Shown piece after piece: positions 8,859-17,476 of a stretch of DNA of 47,935 nt. The stretch is from Gemmatimonadales bacterium. GTDB lineage: Bacteria; Krumholzibacteriota; Krumholzibacteriia; LZORAL124-64-63. Location of the stretch: assembly GCA_019038745.1 (NCBI GenBank), contig JAHOYV010000071.1, positions 1 through 47,935 of the forward strand, given 5' to 3'. The notes under the pieces are model-generated. The model had not been told where the DNA came from. It saw only the letters and a program-made list of their open reading frames with translations, and ran no database searches. How positions within the stretch are numbered: the first letter of the stretch is position 1; each line of letters starts with the position of its first letter. Position numbers and translations under genes: made by a program.

Positions 8859-10058
8859 GTGAAATATCTGCTGTTGGGAGCCGGGCTGCAGGGCACGGCC
8901 ATAGCTTACGACCTTCTGAATCAAGCCGAGGACACCACTGCCCTGACCATCCTGGACGGCAATGGAGAATCCCTGGACCGGATAACTGGAAAATTGCAAG
9001 GCGAACAAAGTCCCGATAGTCGCCTGACCACCGTACAGGCTGACGTGCGTGACGAATCCGTCCTGGGTCCGTTAATGGAAAAAGCCAACGTGGTCATCAG
9101 TGCGGTCAACTACTGGTACAACGCCTCACTGGCCGCGCTGGCGGTGGAGAAACAGGCCCATTTCCTGGACTTGGGAGGGAACAACGACATAGTGGCCCAG
9201 GAATTCGAGTTGAATGATCGTGCGGTTGAAAAAGGTGTTTCAATCATTCCCGATTGCGGGCTCGCACCCGGCTTGGCGGGTATCCTCGGCTATTGGCTGG
9301 TGGATGGATTGGCCAGGGCCGAGAGTTTAAAACTTCGCGTGGGAGGCCTGCCCGCCGAACCGTTTCCCCCCCTGAATTACAAGCTGGTCTTCTCGGTCCA
9401 GGGATTGATCAACGAGTACATCGAGCCCTGCGCGGTCGTCCGGCAGGGCCGGACCCAGGCCGTACCCGGATTGAGCGAACTGGAAACGCTGCGCTTTCCC
9501 GAGCCCTTCGGTGAACTGGAAGCCTTCCAGACCAGCGGCGGCACCTCCACCCTGCCCCGAACCTTGGCCGGCCGTGTGCCGGACCTGGATTACAAAACCA
9601 TCCGTTACAAGGGCCATCGCGACCAGATCAAACTGCTGCACGAGCTGGGTCTGTGTGACTCCATTCCCATGAAAGTGGGGAACGTCGAGGTAGCCCCCCG
9701 CGAGTTGCTGGCCGACCTGTTGACGAGGAAGTTGGACCTCCCCGGCCCGGATGTGGTCCTGCTGCGGGCTACTGTCGTAGGTTGGACCGAAGGCGACGGA
9801 GCCAACGAAAGCCAAGCTGTTCGTCGAGCAGTCCAGATTGTCGACCATCACGACCAAAAGAACGACATCTCGGCGATGGCCCGCATGACCGGTTTTCCCG
9901 CAGCCATCATCGCCGGGATGCTGGCCCGGGGTGAAGTCAGAACAGCCGGCACACATTGTCAGGAGCTGGTGATTCCCGGGGACAGAATGATCCAGGAGCT
10001 ACGGCACCGAGGGGTGGATATCATCGAAACCACCACGCGCCCTGAGGATCCCGAATAA
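8859..10058 (+). CDS. Saccharopine dehydrogenase-like NAD(P)-binding protein
   Basis: The 399-residue protein starts directly with a Rossmann motif, MKYLLLGAGLQG, and continues with VVISAVNYWYNASLAALAVE, HFLDLGGN and a PDCGLAPGLAGILG segment typical of the Lys9/saccharopine dehydrogenase (L-glutamate-forming) family. The C-terminal half holds the family's substrate region (IRYKGHRDQIKLLHELG). The start is GTG 8859, with GGGAG seven bases upstream; the frame is open further upstream, including ATG 8829, but lacks a site. Related enzymes include saccharopine reductase and carboxynorspermidine dehydrogenase, so the substrate is unsettled. It is distinct from the second homologue at 38091-39416, which lies in a lysine operon; here the neighbours give no pathway hint. 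Confidence 0.8.
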   Translation: MKYLLLGAGLQGTAIAYDLLNQAEDTTALTILDGNGESLDRITGKLQGEQSPDSRLTTVQADVRDESVLGPLMEKANVVISAVNYWYNASLAALAVEKQAHFLDLGGNNDIVAQEFELNDRAVEKGVSIIPDCGLAPGLAGILGYWLVDGLARAESLKLRVGGLPAEPFPPLNYKLVFSVQGLINEYIEPCAVVRQGRTQAVPGLSELETLRFPEPFGELEAFQTSGGTSTLPRTLAGRVPDLDYKTIRYKGHRDQIKLLHELGLCDSIPMKVGNVEVAPRELLADLLTRKLDLPGPDVVLLRATVVGWTEGDGANESQAVRRAVQIVDHHDQKNDISAMARMTGFPAAIIAGMLARGEVRTAGTHCQELVIPGDRMIQELRHRGVDIIETTTRPEDPE

Positions 10059-10148
10059 AAACGACTGTGGCCCGGGCTGGCATTCAACCCCAGAGGCCCG
10101 CGGGTTAAGAACATGAGGAAAAAGGCCGGAGGATGCCCCAAACAATCT

Positions 10149-10862
10149 TCAGATCAACCGAGACAGAAACCGGGACCAGCGCGGGACATAATGATCCTCA
10201 TAATCCAGGGACAGGACCACGTTCCGCGTCCGGCCGCTGACGGCTGATCGATCCACGAAACCGAAGTAGCGGGAGTCGGCACTGTTGTCACGATTGTCGC
10301 CCATCATGAAATACTTGCCATCTGGAACCTTCACCGGTCCGAAATCCTTTTGGGATCGCCGACTTGGTTGGATTGCAACCATGTGTTCCATGCCGAAAAT
10401 ATCTTCATTGAAGAATTCCATCCCGGCAGCATCCTCCCCCATTTCGGGAGCTGCGTCGATTCCCGACAAAGGAGTGTAGTCCAGGGTCCGTCCATTGATC
10501 TGCACAACATTGCCTGCCATCTGGATGACGTCACCAGGCACCGCCACTACGCGCTTGACCAGGCGGGCCCCATCAGCAGGGGACCAGCAAACCACAATAT
10601 CCCCGCGCTGGGGATGGCCCCAGGTTGCCAATCGGGTCCGCGTGAAGGGGATTTTCAGGTCATAGGCCAACTTGTTCACGAATATACGATCACCGATCAG
10701 GATTGTCGGTTGCATCGAGCCGGTCGGCACATCGTTCCAGTCGGCAATCGCCGAACGGAAGGAGGACATCACCAAAAGCATCAAACCCAGACTGAGCAAC
10801 CAGCGCGCATTTTCCCGATTCCAGATTCGCTTCCAGGGTTTCATTAGGTGGGGCCCCATCAT
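10149..10862 (-). CDS. lepB: Signal peptidase I
   Basis: The 237-residue protein is an S26 leader peptidase. One N-terminal membrane anchor (about 20-38) precedes the catalytic serine in VPTGSMQPT, then GDRIFVNKLAYDLKIPF, the general-base lysine in ARLVKRVVAVPGD, and the box near the C terminus KYFMMGDNRDNSADSRYFG. It removes signal peptides from exported proteins at the outer face of the inner membrane. Start choice is uncertain: two adjacent ATGs at 10862/10859 and ATG 10844 all lack a clear ribosome site. It lies downstream of the secreted peptidase gene on the same strand, 104 bases away. Confidence 0.93.
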   Translation of the reverse strand: MMGPHLMKPWKRIWNRENARWLLSLGLMLLVMSSFRSAIADWNDVPTGSMQPTILIGDRIFVNKLAYDLKIPFTRTRLATWGHPQRGDIVVCWSPADGARLVKRVVAVPGDVIQMAGNVVQINGRTLDYTPLSGIDAAPEMGEDAAGMEFFNEDIFGMEHMVAIQPSRRSQKDFGPVKVPDGKYFMMGDNRDNSADSRYFGFVDRSAVSGRTRNVVLSLDYEDHYVPRWSRFLSRLI

Positions 10863-10966
10863 TTAGGAGTATCAGGCCGAAACGTGTTCCGGCTTCCTGT
10901 CAGGCACCCATCTGCAAACTCGTGATCCGGTACAGGGTTCCCGAAAATTACCCACCTACCCTACCT

Positions 10967-12250
10967 TCAGTCCAACAACCCCTTCAGGCGGTCCTTGTGC
11001 ACCGTAAAACTGAGCATCTTCAGTTGGATATAGTCACCGCTCCAGAAGTAGTAGCCCTTGTGTTCTCCGAGACGGCTGCTGCGGTTGGAATCCTTGATCA
11101 GGAACCAGTCCCGATCCCCCAATGGCTTGAAAGCCACGATATGCACGCCATGATCGTCGCCCGTTGTGCGATTGGCGATGCGGAACTCGCGGCTGCCCTG
11201 GTTGATGTACTTGAGCGGGATGTCCCACTCGGGAATGATCGCAGTATCGAATTTGCCGTCCATACCCGCTTCACTGTTATCCCCACCGATGGACAAAGTG
11301 TAACCCGCCTGCACCGACTCCTTGATCACCTGGTAGAATTCATCCAGGGGCAGATTCAGGTAGTCTTCCTTGCGTCGCCAGTTGTCTTCCACATCCAGCA
11401 GAACGCGGGTATGGAAAGGTTCGTTCATCCTTGAAACGCAGGCCACGTAGTCATCCATATCCAGTTGCAGCACCTTTTCCACAAAGTCACCGGGAGTGTA
11501 GGTTTTCCCGTCGTATTGCAAGTCCAGCGGGGGGGTGCCCATGTGCTTGTCCAGAATGGAGCGCACGTAGGCCAGGTTTTGTTCCTCCGCCCAGGAGCCG
11601 CTCTCCAGGACCCAGTTCAAGTAGCCTTTAAGCTCCCTGACCAGGGGGGTGTGATCGTACCGACCGTCTGCGGCCAGCACGCCGGGATAGGCCTCTCGGG
11701 TCACGGCGCCGTACTGGCGCATGATCTCCAGCGTCCCATGATCCTGACCGCCTTGGGCGACGGGCGTGTGCCCGAATGAACGCAGGAAGCTGCGGCTTTT
11801 CTCCACGTATTCCCAGTAGACGATCCACATCTCGGACAGCTTGACCTCCACACCGCCGACCCGCTGGGCCTCGCTTTCGATGAACGAGGTAGAGCAGAAG
11901 GCCCAACACGTTCCAGTGTAGAATTGGGGCGTGGGCGGCAGATGCCAGAGGGAATCGAATTCCCCAGGGGTGGATGGCGACTTGATATCCGACCAGTCGA
12001 CACGCAGATCAGGAGCGGCATCTTCCTTGGCCTCGGCCTTGTCCTCGTAGCGGTCATCAACCTCTTGGCGAACGGAATCCCTGAGGGCCTTGACCGCATC
12101 CCGCGCCTCCACCATTTCGTCAAGCACGGGATATTTATTCTGATCGCGGTAAACCGGATCCTGGGCAAGAGCCGAGGCACCCGGCAGTATCGCGATGGTC
12201 ATGGCGAGAATAATAATCAGGGAGTGAAACAACGTGGATCGGGATGTCAT
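10967..12250 (-). CDS. Secreted papain-like cysteine peptidase (C1, PepC/bleomycin-hydrolase type)
   Basis: The 427-residue protein begins with a clear signal peptide (hydrophobic core, then ASALAQ). The mature part has the C1 catalytic set: Cys115 in TGTCWAFC, His370 in DDHGVHIVAF and Asn389 in IKDSNRSS. The LSEMWIVYWEYVEKS segment after the cysteine and the GGQ near residue 165 resemble PepC/bleomycin hydrolase (C1B) rather than classical papains. C1B enzymes are normally cytosolic, so export is unusual. An acidic coiled segment (about 50-85) precedes the domain and could act as a short propeptide. The start is ATG 12250, with GGAGG six bases upstream; the frame is open 360 bases further, but without support. 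It is divergent from hutU. Confidence 0.85.
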   Translation of the reverse strand: MTSRSTLFHSLIIILAMTIAILPGASALAQDPVYRDQNKYPVLDEMVEARDAVKALRDSVRQEVDDRYEDKAEAKEDAAPDLRVDWSDIKSPSTPGEFDSLWHLPPTPQFYTGTCWAFCSTSFIESEAQRVGGVEVKLSEMWIVYWEYVEKSRSFLRSFGHTPVAQGGQDHGTLEIMRQYGAVTREAYPGVLAADGRYDHTPLVRELKGYLNWVLESGSWAEEQNLAYVRSILDKHMGTPPLDLQYDGKTYTPGDFVEKVLQLDMDDYVACVSRMNEPFHTRVLLDVEDNWRRKEDYLNLPLDEFYQVIKESVQAGYTLSIGGDNSEAGMDGKFDTAIIPEWDIPLKYINQGSREFRIANRTTGDDHGVHIVAFKPLGDRDWFLIKDSNRSSRLGEHKGYYFWSGDYIQLKMLSFTVHKDRLKGLLD

Positions 12251-12487
12251 TTTGTTCCTCCGGGAAGTTGATTTCAATTTGTCTGTGTCTTCATTATGCA
12301 CCATACCGCAAGCGATGCCCCGGTGGCAAGGTCCGCGACACGTCGTGACACGTCGGCAAACCCATGAGGCCGGTTTCCTGCCGAATTTCTCCCTGATCTT
12401 GCCCGATCTGGTGTTTGGGAATCGTCCGCCATGTGTGCTATCTTTAGGTCCGCAATTCAGTCCATGATCATGATCAGGAGGTGCGCC
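12251..12487. promoter_or_regulatory. Divergent intergenic region with a short direct repeat
   Basis: This 237-base gap separates the divergently transcribed peptidase and urocanate hydratase genes and must contain both promoters. Two adjacent copies of GACACGTCG sit at 12337 and 12347 (10-base spacing, one helical turn), a possible operator. AGGAGG at 12476-12482 is the hutU ribosome site. No confident -35/-10 pair was found. Confidence 0.4.
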
Positions 12488-14533
12488 GTGAGCGCCGTGT
12501 ACGACCTTGCCGCTTTCCATGAGCAAATCCGCCAGGGAATTCCGGATGCCCTTCCAAAGCCTCCGGCCCATGACCCATCGGTTCCCCACGCCCCCGAGCG
12601 GCCCATGCACCTCTCGCCCAGCGAAAAGAAACTCGCTCTACGCAACGCCTTACGCTACTTTCCCTCGGAAATGCATGAAGCCCTGGCGCCCGAATTCGCC
12701 GCCGAGTTGGCCAAATGGGGACGCATCTACATGCATCGTTTCCGCCCTTCCTATGAAATGTTCGCCCGCCCCCTGGAACAGTATCCGTCCCGCTGTGATC
12801 AGGCCGCGGCCATCATGCTGATGATCCAAAACAACCTGGACCCTGCGGTTGCTCAACATCCCTACGAATTGATTACCTACGGCGGCAACGGCACCGTCTT
12901 CCAGAACTGGGCGCAGTACCTGTTGACGATGAAATACCTGAGTGAAATGACCGAGGAACAAACCCTGGTCATGTACTCGGGCCATCCGCTGGGCCTGTTC
13001 CCCAGCCATCAGGATGCACCCCGGGTCGTGGTGACCAACGGCATGGTCATCCCCAATTACAGCAGCGGCGACGACTATACACGCATGGCAGCCCTGGGCG
13101 TGACCAGCTACGGGCAGATGACGGCCGGCAGCTACATGTACATCGGGCCACAGGGCATCGTGCACGGCACGGTGATCACCATCCTGGGCGCCGGACGGCG
13201 ATACCTGGGGGGCGACGCCGACGTGAACCCCCTGGCAGGCAAATTGTACGTCAGCAGCGGACTGGGCGGCATGAGCGGGGCCCAGGGCAAAGGCGCTGTG
13301 ATCGCCGGTTGCGTGGGCGTGCTGGCCGAGATCAATCCCATCGCCGTTAACAAACGCAGGGAGCAGGGCTGGGTGGACGAAGTATACACCGACCTGCCGG
13401 AACTGCTGGAGCGGATAGCTGCCGCCAAGGCCGGCAAGGAGGCTGTCGCCCTGGCCTTCCAAGGCAACGTGGTCGACCTGTGGGAAGCTCTGGCGAACAG
13501 TGACATCGATGTGGAGTTGGGCAGTGACCAGACTTCTCTTCACATCCCCTACACCGGCGGCTACTACCCGGCCGGCATGAGTTTCGAAGAGAGCAACGCG
13601 ATGCTGGCCGAGGACCCTTCGGCATTCAAGGGCCACGTTCAGGAATCATTGCTGAGGCACATCGAGGCCATTCGGAAGTGCGTTGCCAAAGGCATGAAGT
13701 TCTGGGATTACGGTAACGCCTTTCTGCTGGAGTGCTCACGGGCCGGGGCTGATATCGATTTACCGGACGGAGCGGGATTCATCTATCCCAGCTACGTTCA
13801 GGACATCATGGGGCCGCTCTGTTTCGACTACGGCTTCGGGCCCTTTCGCTGGGTGTGCACGAGCGGTGATCCGGCTGATCTGGCCACCAGTGATCGCATC
13901 GCCGGAAACGTCATTGAAAAATTGGCCTCCGTAGCCCCCGAAGAGACGAAACAGCAGTTCCTGGACAATCTGCGTTGGATAAGGCAGGCCGGAAAGAACA
14001 AGATGGTGGTCGGCAGCCAGGCCCGAATCCTATACAGCGATGCCTTGGGTCGGCGGGCCATCGCCGTGGCCTTCAACCACGCCATCAGATCCGGTGAAAT
14101 CTCCGCGCCCGTGGTTCTGGGCCGAGACCACCACGACGTCTCGGGCACCGACAGTCCATTCCGTGAGACCAGCAATATCCGCGATGGTTCGATGTTCACC
14201 GCCGACATGGCCATACAAAACGTTATCGGCGATTCGTTCCGCGGAGCCACCTGGGTCAGTATCCACAACGGCGGCGGCGTGGGCTGGGGTGAAGTAATAA
14301 ACGGCGGCTTCGGCATGTTGCTAGACGGCAGTGACGAGGCAGACCGCCGCTTACGGTCCATGCTGCACTGGGACGTGAACAACGGTATCGCCCGCAGGGC
14401 ATGGGCCCGGAACGAGGGCGCGGAATTCGCCATCCAACAAGCCATGGAGATCGAACCGGACTTGAAAGTGACCCTACCCGAGCACGCGGATACCGGCCTT
14501 GTTGACCGGGCCATAGACGAAGCCTTCCAGTAG
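12488..14533 (+). CDS. hutU: Urocanate hydratase, long form
   Basis: The protein of 681 residues is a urocanase, the second step of histidine degradation (urocanate to imidazolone propionate). Seen are NNLDPAVAQHPYELITYGGNG, GHPLGLFPSHQDAPRVVVTNGM, the NAD+-binding GGMSGAQGKGAVIAG, the active-site region YGFGPFRWVCTSGDP with its conserved cysteine, and WVSIHNGGGVGWGE. It is about 120 residues longer than the standard bacterial HutU and matches the long form known from animals and some bacteria, including an N-terminal block around SEKKLALRNALRYFP. The GTG start at 12488 is set by AGGAGG six bases upstream. No hutH, hutI or hutG lies in the window. Confidence 0.95.
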   Translation: MSAVYDLAAFHEQIRQGIPDALPKPPAHDPSVPHAPERPMHLSPSEKKLALRNALRYFPSEMHEALAPEFAAELAKWGRIYMHRFRPSYEMFARPLEQYPSRCDQAAAIMLMIQNNLDPAVAQHPYELITYGGNGTVFQNWAQYLLTMKYLSEMTEEQTLVMYSGHPLGLFPSHQDAPRVVVTNGMVIPNYSSGDDYTRMAALGVTSYGQMTAGSYMYIGPQGIVHGTVITILGAGRRYLGGDADVNPLAGKLYVSSGLGGMSGAQGKGAVIAGCVGVLAEINPIAVNKRREQGWVDEVYTDLPELLERIAAAKAGKEAVALAFQGNVVDLWEALANSDIDVELGSDQTSLHIPYTGGYYPAGMSFEESNAMLAEDPSAFKGHVQESLLRHIEAIRKCVAKGMKFWDYGNAFLLECSRAGADIDLPDGAGFIYPSYVQDIMGPLCFDYGFGPFRWVCTSGDPADLATSDRIAGNVIEKLASVAPEETKQQFLDNLRWIRQAGKNKMVVGSQARILYSDALGRRAIAVAFNHAIRSGEISAPVVLGRDHHDVSGTDSPFRETSNIRDGSMFTADMAIQNVIGDSFRGATWVSIHNGGGVGWGEVINGGFGMLLDGSDEADRRLRSMLHWDVNNGIARRAWARNEGAEFAIQQAMEIEPDLKVTLPEHADTGLVDRAIDEAFQ

Positions 14534-14577
14534 CACCCAACCGACTGGTTACAGTCCAGACCCGATCCGGAGGATTA

Positions 14578-15507
14578 ATGGAATCGCGCCCTGAAAAACT
14601 ACCCCGCCCCGGTGTTCCCGCGTTGGATGAAATCCTGGGCCGGGCATTCCCCGTGCTTGACGACGGCCTGGTTCGAGTCGTGGACTACATGGGAGATGAC
14701 GCAGCCATCGTTCAGGCAGCCCGGGTCAGCTACGGCTCCGGCACGAAGAAGACTTCGGATGACCGCAGCCTGATCCGCTACCTGCTGCGCCATCGTCACA
14801 CCACCCCATTCGAGATGTGCTCACTGAAGTTGCACGTGCGGGTACCGATGGATGCCTGGCGACAGTGGATCCGTCACAGGACGGCCTCCATCAACGAGTA
14901 TTCCACCCGATATTCCGTGGCCATCAACTCGGCCCAGCAAACTGCTGGCGACCAGTGGCGAACCCAGGCGGTGGACAACAAACAAGGCAGCGGAAGCTTC
15001 CTGGACAGGGACACTGGCACAATTCTCTCGGCCTCGGAAAAAGCACACCAGGATTCCACTCGCAAGTTGTACCAGGACCGCATCGACCAGGGTGTGGCCC
15101 GAGAACAGGCCCGCAAGGATCTTCCACTCTGCACCTACACAGAAGCCTATTGGAAGATGGACCTGCACAATTTGCTGCACTTTCTGGCCCTGCGCATGGA
15201 CAGCCACGCCCAGAAGGAGATCCGCGACTACGCCACCGTGATCGGCCAGGAGATCGTTGCGCGCTGGGTACCCATGACCTGGGAGGCATTCCACGATTAT
15301 CGCTTTGGGGCGATGTATTTCTCCCGCATTGAAAGCGGGATCATAGCGGCGATCGGCAAGGGCGAAGCGGAAGAGGCCAACACGCTGGCAAAAGCAGCCG
15401 GTTGGCTGAAGCCGGCCAGGAACGGCGGTCTGGTTCCCAACCGGGAGCGGCTGGAATTCTCGGAAAAGCTCCGCCAACTTAATCTTCAAATTCCCTGGGA
15501 GCAATGA
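14578..15507 (+). CDS. thyX: Flavin-dependent thymidylate synthase
   Basis: The 309-residue protein is ThyX, which makes dTMP from dUMP using FAD and methylenetetrahydrofolate without the ThyA mechanism. The signature RHRTASINEYSTRYS begins at Arg99, preceded by LLRHRHTTPFEMCSLKLHVRVP and followed by LPLCTYTEAYWKMDLHNLLHFLALRMD, which carries nucleotide-binding residues. It is longer than the typical 220-250 residues, with an extended N terminus and a roughly 30-residue C-terminal tail. GGAGG four bases before the ATG supports the start. It lies 44 bases after hutU and may be co-transcribed. No thyA is visible. Confidence 0.96.
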   Translation: MESRPEKLPRPGVPALDEILGRAFPVLDDGLVRVVDYMGDDAAIVQAARVSYGSGTKKTSDDRSLIRYLLRHRHTTPFEMCSLKLHVRVPMDAWRQWIRHRTASINEYSTRYSVAINSAQQTAGDQWRTQAVDNKQGSGSFLDRDTGTILSASEKAHQDSTRKLYQDRIDQGVAREQARKDLPLCTYTEAYWKMDLHNLLHFLALRMDSHAQKEIRDYATVIGQEIVARWVPMTWEAFHDYRFGAMYFSRIESGIIAAIGKGEAEEANTLAKAAGWLKPARNGGLVPNRERLEFSEKLRQLNLQIPWEQ

Positions 15508-15520
15508 CCGGTAACCTCAG

Positions 15521-17323
15521 TCAGGGGATAAACTTGAACATCACCGGCAGGTGATCGCTGAGGTGGCTTACGTATTCGGGGAAGCTGTTGAAGTAACTGT
15601 GCATCGGCAGAACCATTACCTCGGACCCGGGCGCCTCGTGGGCCGTGAACAACTCGTCCGTAATCAGGATGTGGTCGATGTGGCTGGGCCAGGAGGGATA
15701 CGACCACAAGACAGTTTTGTCCTCGGCAATGGATAAGTCTACGAACCGCCACCTGGCCGGGTTGTTCAGGAAATTGGCAAAAACGTTATCATCCGGGTTG
15801 TCGGTCAATTCGTCGTTGAGATCTCCGAGCAGGATGACCCTCTGATCCGCTAAATTAGCCTCGATGTATTCATCCAACAGGATGCTGGATTGCAGCCGAC
15901 GGTACTCCTCATCCCACTCCCGGCCCTCGTCGATCTCACCATCACCACAGCACTTGAAATGGTTGTTGATGATCACCAAAGGCACGCCGTTGAAGGTGCA
16001 CTCCATGACATATGGGGCGCGGGGCAGAGCGTCTTCATCGGTCAGGATCTCGCGGAATGAGATGTCGTCGAGCGCCCCGTCGGTCTTGTACAAATAGGCC
16101 AGATCCATATCGTAGGAGGCCGAACCGGCCTTCTCGCCGCTCCACCCCTCCAAACCGTTGTGCAGTTGGTAAAATTCGAGGCTGTCCTCGATCTCCTGCA
16201 GAGCAAGAATATCAACATCCAGAGTTTCAATGGCCTGGATCAAGTAATCGATGGTGGCCTGGCCATCCTTGGCGAAGTGCTCCAGATTCCAGGTGACGAT
16301 CTCCAGAGCGGAGGCCGTCCCTACGGTAGCACCCTCGAAGGGATTTGGGTCCTCTTCCCTCTCGTCCGTATCCACCGGTAGTGGCTTAAACTTGAACATC
16401 ACCGGCAGGTGGTCGCTGATGTCCCTGTCGTATTCGGAAAAACTGCTGAAGTAGCTGTGCAGGGGCAACACAGACACCTCGGCCTCGCGGCCATCATGCT
16501 CGGCAAACAACTCATCAGTAATCAGAATGTGGTCGATGTGACTGGGCCAAGAAGGGTACGACCATTGGGCATTGGAATCCTCGGCGATGGCCAAATCCAC
16601 AAAACGCCAATTATCCGGATCATTCAGGAAGTTGGCAAACACGTTTGCCTCCGGCGCATCGGTCAATTCGTCGTTCATGTCGCCCAGAACGATTACCTTC
16701 TCCGCCGCGAAATGCGCCTCGATATATTCCTGCAGGATCAAGTTCCCGTCTCGGCGCCGGGTCTCCTCGTCCCAATCATTATTGTCCTCTATAACGTTGT
16801 CGCCACAGCACTTGTAGTGGTTATTGATGATCACCAGAGGAACGCCGTCGAAGGTGCATTCCATGACGTACGGGGCACGGGGCAGAGCGTCTTCATTGGT
16901 CAGGATCTCACGGAAGGTGATGTTGTCGATCGGCCCTCCGGTCTTATATAAATAGGCCAGATTCATGTTGTAGGAAGCCGAACCGGCATTCACACCGTTC
17001 CAACCCTCCAAACCGTTGTACAGTTCGCGAAATTTGAGGTTGTTTTCGATTTCCTGCAAGGCAATGATATCAACATCCAGCGCTTCTATGGCCTGGATCA
17101 AATAATCGACGGTGGTCTGGTCCTCCTTGGGGAAGTGCTCCACATTCCAGGTGACGATCTCCAGGGTGGATTCAGAACCCGCCAAAGACCCCTCGAAGGG
17201 ATTTTCCAAAACGACGAAGGTGTCCTTTTCACCGCAACCGGGAAGAAGGACCAACCCGACCAGAACGAAAAGAACAAAGGGCAAAGTTGTGAGGCGTCCA
17301 AGCATGAACAGAAGTCCTTTCAT
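15521..17323 (-). CDS. Lipoprotein with two tandem endonuclease/exonuclease/phosphatase domains
   Basis: The 600-residue protein has a signal peptide with lipobox LLPGC and then two copies of an EEP (DNase I-like) domain, about residues 51-314 and 337-600. Each copy keeps the metal and catalytic residues: VTWN, LQEIE, GDMNDE or GDLNDE, SHIDHIL and SDHLP. Both should therefore be active as an extracytoplasmic nuclease or phosphoesterase; the substrate is unknown. The copies align at a constant 858-base offset and are very similar at DNA level, a recent in-frame duplication. ATG 17323 (weak GGTGG) or ATG 17305 (AAGGA upstream) could be the start. It converges on thyX with 13 bases between the stops. 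Confidence 0.85.
   Translation of the reverse strand: MKGLLFMLGRLTTLPFVLFVLVGLVLLPGCGEKDTFVVLENPFEGSLAGSESTLEIVTWNVEHFPKEDQTTVDYLIQAIEALDVDIIALQEIENNLKFRELYNGLEGWNGVNAGSASYNMNLAYLYKTGGPIDNITFREILTNEDALPRAPYVMECTFDGVPLVIINNHYKCCGDNVIEDNNDWDEETRRRDGNLILQEYIEAHFAAEKVIVLGDMNDELTDAPEANVFANFLNDPDNWRFVDLAIAEDSNAQWSYPSWPSHIDHILITDELFAEHDGREAEVSVLPLHSYFSSFSEYDRDISDHLPVMFKFKPLPVDTDEREEDPNPFEGATVGTASALEIVTWNLEHFAKDGQATIDYLIQAIETLDVDILALQEIEDSLEFYQLHNGLEGWSGEKAGSASYDMDLAYLYKTDGALDDISFREILTDEDALPRAPYVMECTFNGVPLVIINNHFKCCGDGEIDEGREWDEEYRRLQSSILLDEYIEANLADQRVILLGDLNDELTDNPDDNVFANFLNNPARWRFVDLSIAEDKTVLWSYPSWPSHIDHILITDELFTAHEAPGSEVMVLPMHSYFNSFPEYVSHLSDHLPVMFKFIP
15535..17200 (-). repeat. Internal tandem duplication, 858-bp period
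   Basis: Matching blocks occur at a fixed spacing: TCACCGGCAGGTG at 15541 and 16399, and the block around GCACGCCGT at 15981 has its counterpart at 16839. The constant offset means no net insertion or deletion between the copies (286 codons). By eye most positions agree, with differences mainly at third codon positions, so both copies are under protein-level constraint. Confidence 0.9.
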
Positions 17324-17476
17324 CGCCACCGGACCATCCATATTAAAATTCGGTACAGACTGGAACCGGGATTGCGGCGAAACGATCCTGCAATATAGGA
17401 AAGATGCACATTTCAGGAAATAATTTTTTGCTTGCGTTTTTGACCTTCCATGCGAAAGCAAGGCCCTGTAACCCGT

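Noticed and set aside
10059..10148. GC-rich inverted segments between the Lys9-like and lepB genes as a terminator
   Set aside because: The stems need a bulge and no T-run follows in either direction, so the call is too weak.
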